A stretch of 64,000 nt of DNA, from the NCBI GenBank assembly GCA_027563145.1, contig CP071307.1, forward strand, positions 310,001 to 374,000. Direction: 5' to 3'. Origin of the DNA: Halocatena halophila. GTDB lineage: Archaea > Halobacteriota > Halobacteria > Halobacteriales > Haloarculaceae. A program made the translations under genes and the position numbers. A model generated the notes under the pieces. That model saw only the letters and a program-made list of their open reading frames with translations. It was not told the origin of the DNA and made no database searches. Numbering within the stretch: position 1 is the first letter of the stretch; each line of letters opens with the position of its first letter. This document shows, piece by piece, positions 52,134 to 59,801 of the stretch.

Positions 52134-53710
52134 CCGAGTGCGAGCAGTGCGCTCAATACGCCACCGCCAACACAGAGCGCCTTATCAGAGATCGTGGCTG
52201 GATCGACGTCTCTTCCCCGTGGATCAACGTCCCCGAGTTTCATACCGGAGTCTACCGCTCGTCCATCCGCGAGCAATCCACGCAGGAGCCCATCGATCTG
52301 GGCTTCGACCGGCGTCTCCTCGACGTAGCCAACGGCAGTTCCGGCTTCAACGAGTTCCCCGATTTCGGCTGTCGTCTCCCACTCTCCCGCGGTCGGCGCA
52401 CGGAGTACGCGTTCGGTGGTTACACCGTTGCGTTCGCCCGGAGTTCCATCGTATGGATCCGTGGTTCCATCGTAGTACACCCGGCCAAGCTGGTGGCCAC
52501 GATGGGTTTCCACGACGGCATCGACATCCTCGCCGGCGGAAAATCCTGGGCCGAGCCCGATCACAATGGGAGCATCTTCACGACGGGTTCCAGTGTCGAA
52601 TCTCCCTTTCGGAAGAATCGCATCCACAACGGCGTGTGGAGCGAACGAGCCAACGCGTGAGGCGTCCGGGTCCTCAATCACCGGGATCGAGCCGTCGAAT
52701 AGCGTCCGTATGGCACCATCGAGCGAAGCCACTCGACGAGCGGTGACACCTGCAACGGTGATTTCGCCCGCATCGATCGCTGACCCGTACGCCACCAGCC
52801 GTCTGACCGCCGTCGGCTGTGATTGTTCGGTAATGACAACGGGAACGCCCGCCTCGTGAAGTCGATAACAGACGCCGCTCGCGAGATCGCCACCGCCACG
52901 GACAACAACCAGATCTTCGAGATTACACGCCGTGGCTCGCTCGGGACTGGCGTCGTGGAGGTCCATTGTCAGCTCCGCGAGAATCGAGAGCGCGACGTGT
53001 TCCGGGCCGGTTCCCCCGAGCGTGAGACCGACGGGTGCACGAACCCGCTGGAGGGCACGATCAGAATAACCGTCGTCTCGAAGACCGTCCAGGATGTGAG
53101 CCGCCTTGGTTTCTGAGGCGACGACGCCAAGATATCCTGCCTCTCCATCGAGTGCGCTGGCGAGTGCCTCCCGGTCGAACGTGCTCGAACGAGTTGCCAC
53201 CGCCACGGCCGTCGTTTCGGTGAGTGTCATCGCATCCAGTGCGGTGGCGTATCCGTCCATGACGACCGTCACGGCGTCGTCGAATCGGTCAGCTGTGGCG
53301 TAGGACTCCCGGTCGTCGATCACGGTGACGTGATAGCCACACCGCACAGCCAGTTCCGAAAGCGCCACACCGATGTGACCACCACCCGCTATGACGAGCC
53401 GTGCCGGTTGTTCGAGTGATGTCACCGACACCGTCATTGTTCCGCCACAGACCATGCCAGTGTTTCCACCGCGCTCGAGATCGAACGTTCGCAGACCAGG
53501 GTCTGCGTCGCCCGAGAGCACGTCACGGGCGGCCTTGATCGCCAGATGCTCGACGGTCCCCCCACCGATCGTTCCGTGGGTATCGTTCTCGGTGACGACC
53601 ATGGCGTCGCCGACTGACCGCGGCGTCGAGCCTGTCGTGTCGACGATCTGCACCAGTATTTCGGGGCCATTCGTCCGCGTTCGGTCGGCGAGTAGTTCCG
53701 TGAGTGTCAT
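52127..53710 (-). CDS. XdhC-YqeB fusion protein (Mo hydroxylase maturation)
   Basis: 527 residues, two units. Residues 1-260 match XdhC/CoxI: STPRSVGDAMVV, GTIGGGTVEH, the GMVCGGTMTV loop (about 85-94) and a Rossmann domain opening RLVIAGGGHIGVAL at 104. XdhC binds MCD-molybdopterin and promotes its sulfuration. From about residue 265 (DLVVVRGGGDLASGVCYRL) it matches YqeB/EF2563, the second marker protein of the selenium-dependent hydroxylase trait, including PVIEDPDA, VDAILPKGRFDTGTRREDA and a biotin-carrier-like EIGELVEAGTAVGYV. In bacteria these are separate proteins. Its ATG overlaps the stop of the TusB-like gene's neighbour by four bases, so maturation and relay genes are in one operon. 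Confidence 0.88.
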   Translation of the reverse strand: MTLTELLADRTRTNGPEILVQIVDTTGSTPRSVGDAMVVTENDTHGTIGGGTVEHLAIKAARDVLSGDADPGLRTFDLERGGNTGMVCGGTMTVSVTSLEQPARLVIAGGGHIGVALSELAVRCGYHVTVIDDRESYATADRFDDAVTVVMDGYATALDAMTLTETTAVAVATRSSTFDREALASALDGEAGYLGVVASETKAAHILDGLRDDGYSDRALQRVRAPVGLTLGGTGPEHVALSILAELTMDLHDASPERATACNLEDLVVVRGGGDLASGVCYRLHEAGVPVVITEQSQPTAVRRLVAYGSAIDAGEITVAGVTARRVASLDGAIRTLFDGSIPVIEDPDASRVGSFAPHAVVDAILPKGRFDTGTRREDAPIVIGLGPGFSAGEDVDAVVETHRGHQLGRVYYDGTTDPYDGTPGERNGVTTERVLRAPTAGEWETTAEIGELVEAGTAVGYVEETPVEAQIDGLLRGLLADGRAVDSGMKLGDVDPRGRDVDPATISDKALCVGGGVLSALLALGQ

Positions 53711-53952
53711 ACGAACGATCGCACCTCGTGTGATTCGAGCAGTTCGAGCAGCTGGTCGTAATCTATAGGTGTGATTGGGGCAGGGGGCGTGACGCCCCGA
53801 GCACGAACGTCGGACTCGATGGCGTATAGTGGGGCGTCAAGATCCGGTGAGAGCTCCACGCCGTCCTGGATGAGAACGACTACCGCAGACTCGTCCGCTC
53901 GCGCCGCCCGTTCTCCGATGGGTGCCAATGGTGTATCAATCAGGTATAACAT
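53707..53952 (-). CDS. TusB/DsrH-like sulfur-relay protein
   Basis: 81 residues from ATG 53952. MLYLIDTPLAPIGERAARAD and VVVLIQDGVELSPDLDAPLY then ESDVRARGVTPP correspond to DsrH/TusB (I-x-D-G-V near residue 29 and A-R-G-L near 49). The active-site Cys found in some DsrH proteins is missing; E. coli TusB also lacks strict need for it. It is the last of the TusD-TusC-TusB trio and precedes the XdhC-YqeB gene. It likely forms a heterohexamer with the other two. Confidence 0.72.
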   Translation of the reverse strand: MLYLIDTPLAPIGERAARADESAVVVLIQDGVELSPDLDAPLYAIESDVRARGVTPPAPITPIDYDQLLELLESHEVRSFV

Positions 53953-53954
53953 GT

Positions 53955-54308
53955 TCAGAAATCGAGTGTGCAATCGGCGTCATGAATTCGATCGATCACA
54001 GCCGGGCCGGGCTCGACACGCAGATCCGGCGCGATCGAGGATGGCACGAGGCCACGACGCTCCATCGCGGCGCGATCGACGATGAGCGTTCCACCGAGCT
54101 CGGAGAGCTGTGCGAGCTGGTCGCCAAACCCGAGTGCGTCCCTGTCTGCGCTCGCGCGGGCACCGTACACGCCATCGCCGGTGAAAATCACCGTCACGTC
54201 GTGGTGGTCGAAGCCAGCGGCCACACCACGCGCCCCACGGAGTCCCTCGCCGGCGTGGATTCTGCCGTGCGGAGATCGCGTCAGCAACACGACCACATCG
54301 CGTTTCAC
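53955..54308 (-). CDS. TusC/DsrF-like sulfur-relay protein
   Basis: 117 residues, GTG start overlapping the TusD stop. Shares the DsrE/F fold: VVVLLTRSPHGRIHAGEGLR opens it, then VTVIFTGDGVYGARA gives the conserved F-x-G-D-G-V-Y motif. The C-terminus contains a single Cys (Cys near 114). TusC proteins are structural members of the relay that bring TusA to TusD. Order in the operon: tusD-tusC-tusB, as in Dsr/Tus loci of bacteria. Confidence 0.72.
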   Translation of the reverse strand: MKRDVVVLLTRSPHGRIHAGEGLRGARGVAAGFDHHDVTVIFTGDGVYGARASADRDALGFGDQLAQLSELGGTLIVDRAAMERRGLVPSSIAPDLRVEPGPAVIDRIHDADCTLDF

Positions 54309-54676
54309 AGCGAAATCACCCGATCAACGCTACCGAGCAGCTCGGCAAGATCACCGAGCAGACCAACCGTCACGCCATCAGGATACGCCGCCTCCCTGTC
54401 AAGGCCACGTATATCGACACAGAGACCACAACAGATCACCGTCGCACCTCGGTCTAGCAATGTGCGAAACGCATCCACCGGGAGTGGATCGTACGGCGCA
54501 CCGGGACCACACTCTGGCTGTGTTTGTGTCTGTACTGGGACGAACGTCCCGTCGAGATAATGGAAATACGTTACCTCGTGACCACGATCGAGTGCTGTGC
54601 GGCCCAGTTCGTACGCCGTGTGCCAACGCTGGCTGTCGAACGGACCACCCGTGAGCAGTATGCCGAGTGACTCCAT
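54305..54676 (-). CDS. TusD/DsrE-like sulfur-relay protein
   Basis: 123 residues from ATG 54676. MESLGILLTGGPFDSQRWHT and GHEVTYFHYLDGTFVPVQTQ give the DsrE fold with its Y-D-G-x-x loop, and VICCGLCVDIRGL carries three cysteines (82, 83, 86); the region corresponds to the catalytic Cys78 of TusD. It would accept persulfide (or a selenium analogue) from a TusA protein and hand it on. Followed directly by tusC and tusB; the hydroxylase genes lie 50 bases upstream on the same strand. Confidence 0.78.
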   Translation of the reverse strand: MESLGILLTGGPFDSQRWHTAYELGRTALDRGHEVTYFHYLDGTFVPVQTQTQPECGPGAPYDPLPVDAFRTLLDRGATVICCGLCVDIRGLDREAAYPDGVTVGLLGDLAELLGSVDRVISL

Positions 54677-54725
54677 CGCTGTCCACAATTATTGACGGGC
54701 CACAAATACGTTGGCACCGACACAG

Positions 54726-57128
54726 TCACTCTGTGAGTTTGTCCCGTATTGTGGCCGGCGTGATCGGCATGGAACTGATTCGAACGCCGACAGCATCCGC
54801 GATCGCGTTGCTGAGGGCCGGTGGAACGGTGTTCGTTGGGACCTCCGCGACGGATTTTGCGCCAAACGGACCGGTTGGTTCGTGGGTTTCGACCAGGATG
54901 GCCTCAATCGGTGGCGTCTCGGTTGCGCTCGGAAGTCCGTACTCGTCGAACGACTCGACGGTCGCGGCGCCATCAGCATCGACTGTGATGCCGTCGCTGA
55001 CGGCCAGCTCGTAGCTCATATGGTTTGCACCCTCGATCTGCCCCTCCGCCATGCCGGGGTTGATGGCAACGCCACAGTCGACGGCCACGACGAGCTGGTT
55101 GACGGTGAACTCGCCGGTGGTCGAATCGACCGTCACGTCGGCGAACTGTGCCGCAAACGGCGGCGGACTCTCGTCCGTACTGTGTGAGCCAGTTGCCATG
55201 ATGTGCTCGCGGTCGTCCTCACCGTACATCGATTCGTATCCGATTTCCTCGAACGTGACCGACTCGCCGGTGGTCTCACAGCGGACACGGTCGTCCACAG
55301 CCACGAGCGACCCAATCGGTACGTCGAGCATGCGCGAGGCCCACTCGAACAGTCGTTCTCGAACCCCAGCAGCGGCCTTTCGAACCGCCATGCCGCTGAT
55401 ATACGTGGTCGAAGAGGCGTACGCACCGTAATCGAAGGGCGTCACGTCCGTATCGGAGCTCTTGATGATGATCGTCTCGGGCGAACAGCCAAGCGTTTCG
55501 GCCGCAATCTGGACGAACGCCGTATCCGCTCCCGTACCGATGTCGACGCCACCAACGTGGAGATGGAACGAGCCGTCCTCGTTGAGCATTAGCTGTGCGC
55601 CGCCGAGTTCATCGCCCGCGACACCAGTGCCCTGTGCAGAAAGCGCCATCCCAACGCCACGATGACAGTCCGGATCATCGGGTTGTTCGAGTTCGTCCCA
55701 TCCGATGGCGGCTTTGCCGCGCTCGATGCACTCGTCCAGACCACAGGATCTGATCCGACGCTCTGCTCCCTCACCACCCATCATCCCGGCGATTTCGTCA
55801 AGGTCGCCGACCTCCATGTAGTGATCTTGTCTGAATGCGATTGGATCGACGCCGAGATCGCGCGCAACCACATCGAGATGGCCCTCAAGCGCGAGGGTAC
55901 CCTGTGGCGCACCGTAGCCACGCATCGCTCCCGTCTGAGGGGTGTTCGTGTGGACGATGTCGGCCTCGAACCGCACGTTGGGAACCTTCGAGTAGAGCGG
56001 CAGTGGCTTGCTGCCAACGTTGCCAGCGACCGTCATGCCGTGGCTGCCGTACGCGCCGGTGTTCGAGAGTGCGTACAGCTCAAGCGCCTCGATAGCGCCG
56101 TCCTCGGTCACAGCAGACCGAGCTCGAACGCGCATTGGGTGGCGCGAGCGCATTGCGCCAAACTCTTCTCTGCGAGACGCTTCATAGAGGACTGGCCGAT
56201 CCACCGCAAGCGAGCAGGCAAGCGCAATGGGTTCGATCACCATCGCCTGCTTTCCACCGAACCCACCGCCAACGCGTGGCTTTTTCACGCGAATATCACG
56301 GATCGGTATGTCGAACAGATGGGCGAGCTGTCGGCGCGTGTGGTGTGGCACCTGCGTGCTCGTGATAAGAACGTGTCGGTCGTCCTCGTCGGTGTAGGCA
56401 AGCGCCGTGTGTTTTTCCACGTTGGCGTGTGACTGTCTGATTGTCTCCCATGTCGTCTCGTGTACCACACAGTCGTCGCGCTCGAACGCCGATGACACCG
56501 ATCCGAGTTCGCCCTCGATGTGTGCCATCCGGTTGCGATCGTAGTCGTGGCCGACGATCTCATTGTCAACCTCGTCTGGCCCGAACAGCTGGGGGGCGTC
56601 GCTCGAAAATGCGAGCTCCGGATCGACAACGTGTTCGTATTGCTCGTAGGATACCTCGATCGTTTCGGCCGCCCGGTCTGCCGTCGGTTGATCGACGGCC
56701 ACGACCGCACAGACTGGGTCGCCGACGTATCTGACGTGTTCGTGCAGGACGTGCATATCCCACGGACTCGGTTCGGGATAGGACTGTCCGGCACTGGTGT
56801 ACAGGGACTCTGGAATGATATCGGAGTCTGGCGTCAGGACGGCCCAGACGCCGTCGATCGACTCTGCCGTGCTCCGATCGATGTCGAGGACACGACCGTG
56901 GGGAATCTCGCTTCGGACCACCGAGACCCGACCCACGGACCGAAAGTTGTGGACGAAATCTGCGGTGTAGCGGGCATTGCCGGTGACCAGCTTTTCGTCG
57001 TCGACCTTCTCGACGCGATTGGAAACAGCAGTGCGATCTTCGGGCGGCTTTCGGTTATCTTCGGGTTCGTCCCACTCCAGTGGATGCGCATCCGCTGTCT
57101 CCGCCGAATCGCCGACCGAATCACTCAT
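54726..57128 (-). CDS. Xanthine-dehydrogenase-family molybdenum-binding subunit
   Basis: 800 residues. Domain 1 (about 30-160) is the a/b hammerhead: VTGNARYTADF and HVRYVGDPVCAVVAVDQ; domain 2 is the MCD-binding part. Key residues: VGGGFGGKQ, MRGYGAPQG, and Glu762 in GPFGAKSVAE (canonical G-x-K-G-x-G-E), the base that activates water. Others are typical of purine or nicotinate-type hydroxylases rather than CO dehydrogenase, which would show A-Y-x-C-S-F-R. The accessory genes indicate a labile Se or S ligand on Mo. It overlaps the [2Fe-2S] subunit gene by eight bases. No FAD subunit is adjacent, so the electron acceptor is unclear. Confidence 0.9.
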   Translation of the reverse strand: MSDSVGDSAETADAHPLEWDEPEDNRKPPEDRTAVSNRVEKVDDEKLVTGNARYTADFVHNFRSVGRVSVVRSEIPHGRVLDIDRSTAESIDGVWAVLTPDSDIIPESLYTSAGQSYPEPSPWDMHVLHEHVRYVGDPVCAVVAVDQPTADRAAETIEVSYEQYEHVVDPELAFSSDAPQLFGPDEVDNEIVGHDYDRNRMAHIEGELGSVSSAFERDDCVVHETTWETIRQSHANVEKHTALAYTDEDDRHVLITSTQVPHHTRRQLAHLFDIPIRDIRVKKPRVGGGFGGKQAMVIEPIALACSLAVDRPVLYEASRREEFGAMRSRHPMRVRARSAVTEDGAIEALELYALSNTGAYGSHGMTVAGNVGSKPLPLYSKVPNVRFEADIVHTNTPQTGAMRGYGAPQGTLALEGHLDVVARDLGVDPIAFRQDHYMEVGDLDEIAGMMGGEGAERRIRSCGLDECIERGKAAIGWDELEQPDDPDCHRGVGMALSAQGTGVAGDELGGAQLMLNEDGSFHLHVGGVDIGTGADTAFVQIAAETLGCSPETIIIKSSDTDVTPFDYGAYASSTTYISGMAVRKAAAGVRERLFEWASRMLDVPIGSLVAVDDRVRCETTGESVTFEEIGYESMYGEDDREHIMATGSHSTDESPPPFAAQFADVTVDSTTGEFTVNQLVVAVDCGVAINPGMAEGQIEGANHMSYELAVSDGITVDADGAATVESFDEYGLPSATETPPIEAILVETHEPTGPFGAKSVAEVPTNTVPPALSNAIADAVGVRISSMPITPATIRDKLTE

Positions 57129-57618
57129 TAGCGATCACTCCATCGTCAGCCACTGGCGGCGTTCGCAGTCGCTCTGCTGCGTCCAGAATGGCCTGAACGG
57201 GCTTTTGGTACCCGGTACACCGACAGAGTGTGTCGTCGATCGCCGCCCGGACGGTTTCCGGCGATGGATCGGGGTTTTCCTCAAGCAGTGCGGCGGCCTC
57301 GATGATCATCCCAGGGATACAAAATCCACACTGGACAGCGTGGTGATCGATAAACGCCTGCTGAATCGGGTGCAACGCATCCTGCCGACCGAGTGCCTGG
57401 ACGGTCCGAACGGCGGTTCCGTCAGCTTCCAGGGCGTCCATTCCACATGCCATCCGTACCTCATCGTCCACGAACACTTTCGAGACACCACAGGTTCCAC
57501 CGTCGCACCCACAGAGGACTTCGGTGTGACCGGCTCGTCTGAGCGCTGTTGCCAGCGACTCCGATTCGTCTACGAAAAGCTCTCTCGGGCTGTCATTAAT
57601 TGTTAGTTCCACGTGCAT
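57121..57618 (-). CDS. [2Fe-2S] subunit of the molybdenum hydroxylase
   Basis: 165 residues. The C-terminal cluster domain is complete, with QCGFCIPGMIIEAAAL and DTLCRCTGYQKPVQAI (C-G-x-C and C-R-C). The N-terminal plant-ferredoxin-like cluster reads CGCDGGTCGVSKVF: C38 and C43 align with the first two ligands, but the third expected Cys is Ser46 (TCG), with C58 in VRMACGM as the fourth. Cys36, two residues earlier, could substitute. Subunit transfers electrons from Mo to an acceptor. Divergent from npdG by 176 bases. Confidence 0.9.
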   Translation of the reverse strand: MHVELTINDSPRELFVDESESLATALRRAGHTEVLCGCDGGTCGVSKVFVDDEVRMACGMDALEADGTAVRTVQALGRQDALHPIQQAFIDHHAVQCGFCIPGMIIEAAALLEENPDPSPETVRAAIDDTLCRCTGYQKPVQAILDAAERLRTPPVADDGVIANE

Positions 57619-57794
57619 GCACTATCACCCATACCGGCTCCAAACGGCGCGGGTGTGTCCGGCTGGGTACACGGTGGCCAAATAGATTGCTGGAGACACA
57701 CTGATCTGTGGCTTTTGCCACGGTTTTTTGTGCGCCACCGACCGATCTCGCCGGCGTCGGAAGTTTTTCGGTAGCCGACTCCGACGATCATTTC

Positions 57795-58457
57795 ATGGAG
57801 ATTGCACTCCTCGGCGGCACGGGTGACATTGGAGAAGGGCTGGCGCTTCGGTTTATACGAGACACTGACCACACGATTCACATCGGTTCACGAACGCCCG
57901 AAAAGGCAACCGCGAGCGCCGATGCGTACGCTACCAGACTCGGAGACGACGCCGGTGAGATCACTGGCTCGAGCAACCAATCCGCAGCCGAGCGCGCTTC
58001 CGTGATCGTCTGTAGCGTTCCACCGGAGTATGTCGTCTCGACGATCGAATCGATCGAATCATCGCTCAATATGGGTGACGTGCTCGTCAGCCCAGCCGTC
58101 AGCATGAATCGAGGGCCGGGTGGATTTGTCTACGATCCGCCGGCGGCTGGGAGTGTTGCTCAGGCAGCTGCACAGGCTGCCCCCGACGACGTTCCAGTGG
58201 TCGGCGCATTCCAGAATCTGGCAGCAGGCGCGCTCGCTTCGCTCGAAACGGCAATCGAAGCCGACGTGGTCGTCACCGGCGACGATGAGGCGGCGACGGC
58301 CACCGTCACAGAGCTCGCAAGCGAGCTCGATGGCATTCGCGCGATTGATGGCGGCGGATTATCGGCTACAGCTAGCGTTGAAGCACTCACACCGCTTCTC
58401 ATCAATCTCGCCATGAACAACGACGGAATGCACGATCTGGGCGTTCGCTTCGAGTGA
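57795..58457 (+). CDS. npdG: F420:NADPH oxidoreductase (NpdG/Fno)
   Basis: 220 residues from ATG 57795. The NADP-binding strand-turn MEIALLGGTGDIGEGLALRF, HIGSRTPEKATASA and a conserved PPEYVVSTIE, then SMNRGPGGFVYDPPAAGSVAQ are characteristic of Fno, which passes hydride between NADPH and F420. Together with CofH and the luciferase-like enzyme it confirms F420 use. Its position directly divergent from the hydroxylase operon raises the possibility that it balances reducing equivalents from that enzyme, which is inference. Confidence 0.87.
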   Translation: MEIALLGGTGDIGEGLALRFIRDTDHTIHIGSRTPEKATASADAYATRLGDDAGEITGSSNQSAAERASVIVCSVPPEYVVSTIESIESSLNMGDVLVSPAVSMNRGPGGFVYDPPAAGSVAQAAAQAAPDDVPVVGAFQNLAAGALASLETAIEADVVVTGDDEAATATVTELASELDGIRAIDGGGLSATASVEALTPLLINLAMNNDGMHDLGVRFE

Positions 58458-58461
58458 GCAC

Positions 58462-59709
58462 TCACTCGGTGGCACGCTGTCTGAGAGTTTCTGCCAGCAC
58501 GTTCGTTCCGGTGACGACATCCGACCACTCGGTGAACTCCGATTCACGGTGGCTGACCCCATCGACGCTGGGAACGAAGATCATGCTCGTGGGCGCGATG
58601 GTGTTGAGATAGTTGGCGTCGTGGCCCGCCCCACTCACGAGGGTGGTGTAGTCACAGTCTAGGCGCTCCATCGCGTTCGTCACGGTATCGATACACGACT
58701 GATCGAACGGATCGGCGTCGACACGCATGATCTCCTCGGTGGTGAACTCTACGCCCTCTCGATTGGCGGCGTGTGCTATCTCAGCGCGGAGCTGTGCGAC
58801 GGCATCATCAACGACGGAATCGTCGTACGACCGCAGATCGACGGTAAACTCGACGGTTTCTGGTATCACGTTGATCGCGTTCGGCCAGACATCAACGCTG
58901 CCGACCGTGGCGACGAGATCGGAGCCAGCCGTTGCGGTGATCGACCGGAGTCGGTCGGTTATCGACGCGAAGGCAGCCAGTGGATCTCGACGCATCGTCA
59001 TCGGCGTCGGGCCGGCGTGATTCGCGAGCCCCGTCAACGTGACAGTGAGCCATGAAAAGCCGAACACGCCCGTCACCGCCGCCACCGAGCGATCCTCGCG
59101 TTCGAGATACGGCCCCTGCTCTACGTGGAGTTCGAAGTAGCTGTGGATGTCGTTGGCCGAACACGGAACGTCACCATCGTAGCCGATCGCTGAGAGCGCA
59201 TCACCAAATGCCACGCCGTCGTCGTCAGTTCGGTCGTACGCGTAGTCTTCGTCGAACACGCCACAGTAGACGCCACTGCCAAGCATGTCAGGCTGGAACC
59301 GAACACCTTCCTCGTTCGACCACGCCACCACCTCAATCGGTCGTTTGTGGTTCACATTCTCGTCTTGCAACGTTTCGAGAACCTCTAGCCCACCGAGCAC
59401 CCCGATTACACCGTCGTATCGGCCGCCGTTGTACTGGCTGTCGATGTGCGAACCCGTCATCACCGCCGGCGCGTCCGGATCGGTCCCAGCGCGGCGACCG
59501 AAGATGTTACCCATCGTGTCGATCCGTATGTCAAGTCCTGCCGACTGGAACCATTCTATAAGTGTATCGCGGGCGCGTTTATTGGCTGGTGAAAGTGCTG
59601 GCCGGTTAACGCCACCGTCGTCAGTCGCCCCGATGGCACTGAACTCCTCGAATCGCTTTGCAAAACGGTCGGTATCAATCGAGAGACAACGCATGGGCAG
59701 TGGGTTCAT
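58462..59709 (-). CDS. M20-type amidohydrolase: allantoate amidohydrolase / N-carbamoyl-L-amino acid hydrolase
   Basis: 415 residues (ATG 59694 would give 410). Metal ligands of the family: GSHIDSQYNGGRYDG (His and Asp), WSNEEGVRFQPDMLGSG (Glu), FELHVEQGPYLE (His) and a C-terminal SGAGHDANYLNT (His). It hydrolyses ureido or carbamoyl groups, as of allantoate, ureidoglycolate or N-carbamoyl amino acids, releasing NH3 and CO2. The location next to purine uptake and hydroxylation genes favours a ureide substrate. Convergent with npdG by four bases. Confidence 0.87.
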   Translation of the reverse strand: MNPLPMRCLSIDTDRFAKRFEEFSAIGATDDGGVNRPALSPANKRARDTLIEWFQSAGLDIRIDTMGNIFGRRAGTDPDAPAVMTGSHIDSQYNGGRYDGVIGVLGGLEVLETLQDENVNHKRPIEVVAWSNEEGVRFQPDMLGSGVYCGVFDEDYAYDRTDDDGVAFGDALSAIGYDGDVPCSANDIHSYFELHVEQGPYLEREDRSVAAVTGVFGFSWLTVTLTGLANHAGPTPMTMRRDPLAAFASITDRLRSITATAGSDLVATVGSVDVWPNAINVIPETVEFTVDLRSYDDSVVDDAVAQLRAEIAHAANREGVEFTTEEIMRVDADPFDQSCIDTVTNAMERLDCDYTTLVSGAGHDANYLNTIAPTSMIFVPSVDGVSHRESEFTEWSDVVTGTNVLAETLRQRATE

Positions 59710-59801
59710 CTAACTGTCACATAACAATGTCGGCCAACGAATCACAGACACACGCCACACACCGGCGAAAAAGCAATACACCGAACCATCGCACAGCCAC
59801 C

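Noticed and set aside
51117..57618. Selenocysteine insertion, because selD is present
   Set aside because: No TGA interrupts SelD, the hydroxylase subunits or other nearby genes, and no SECIS-like hairpin or selA/selB is seen. Labile selenium is the better reading.
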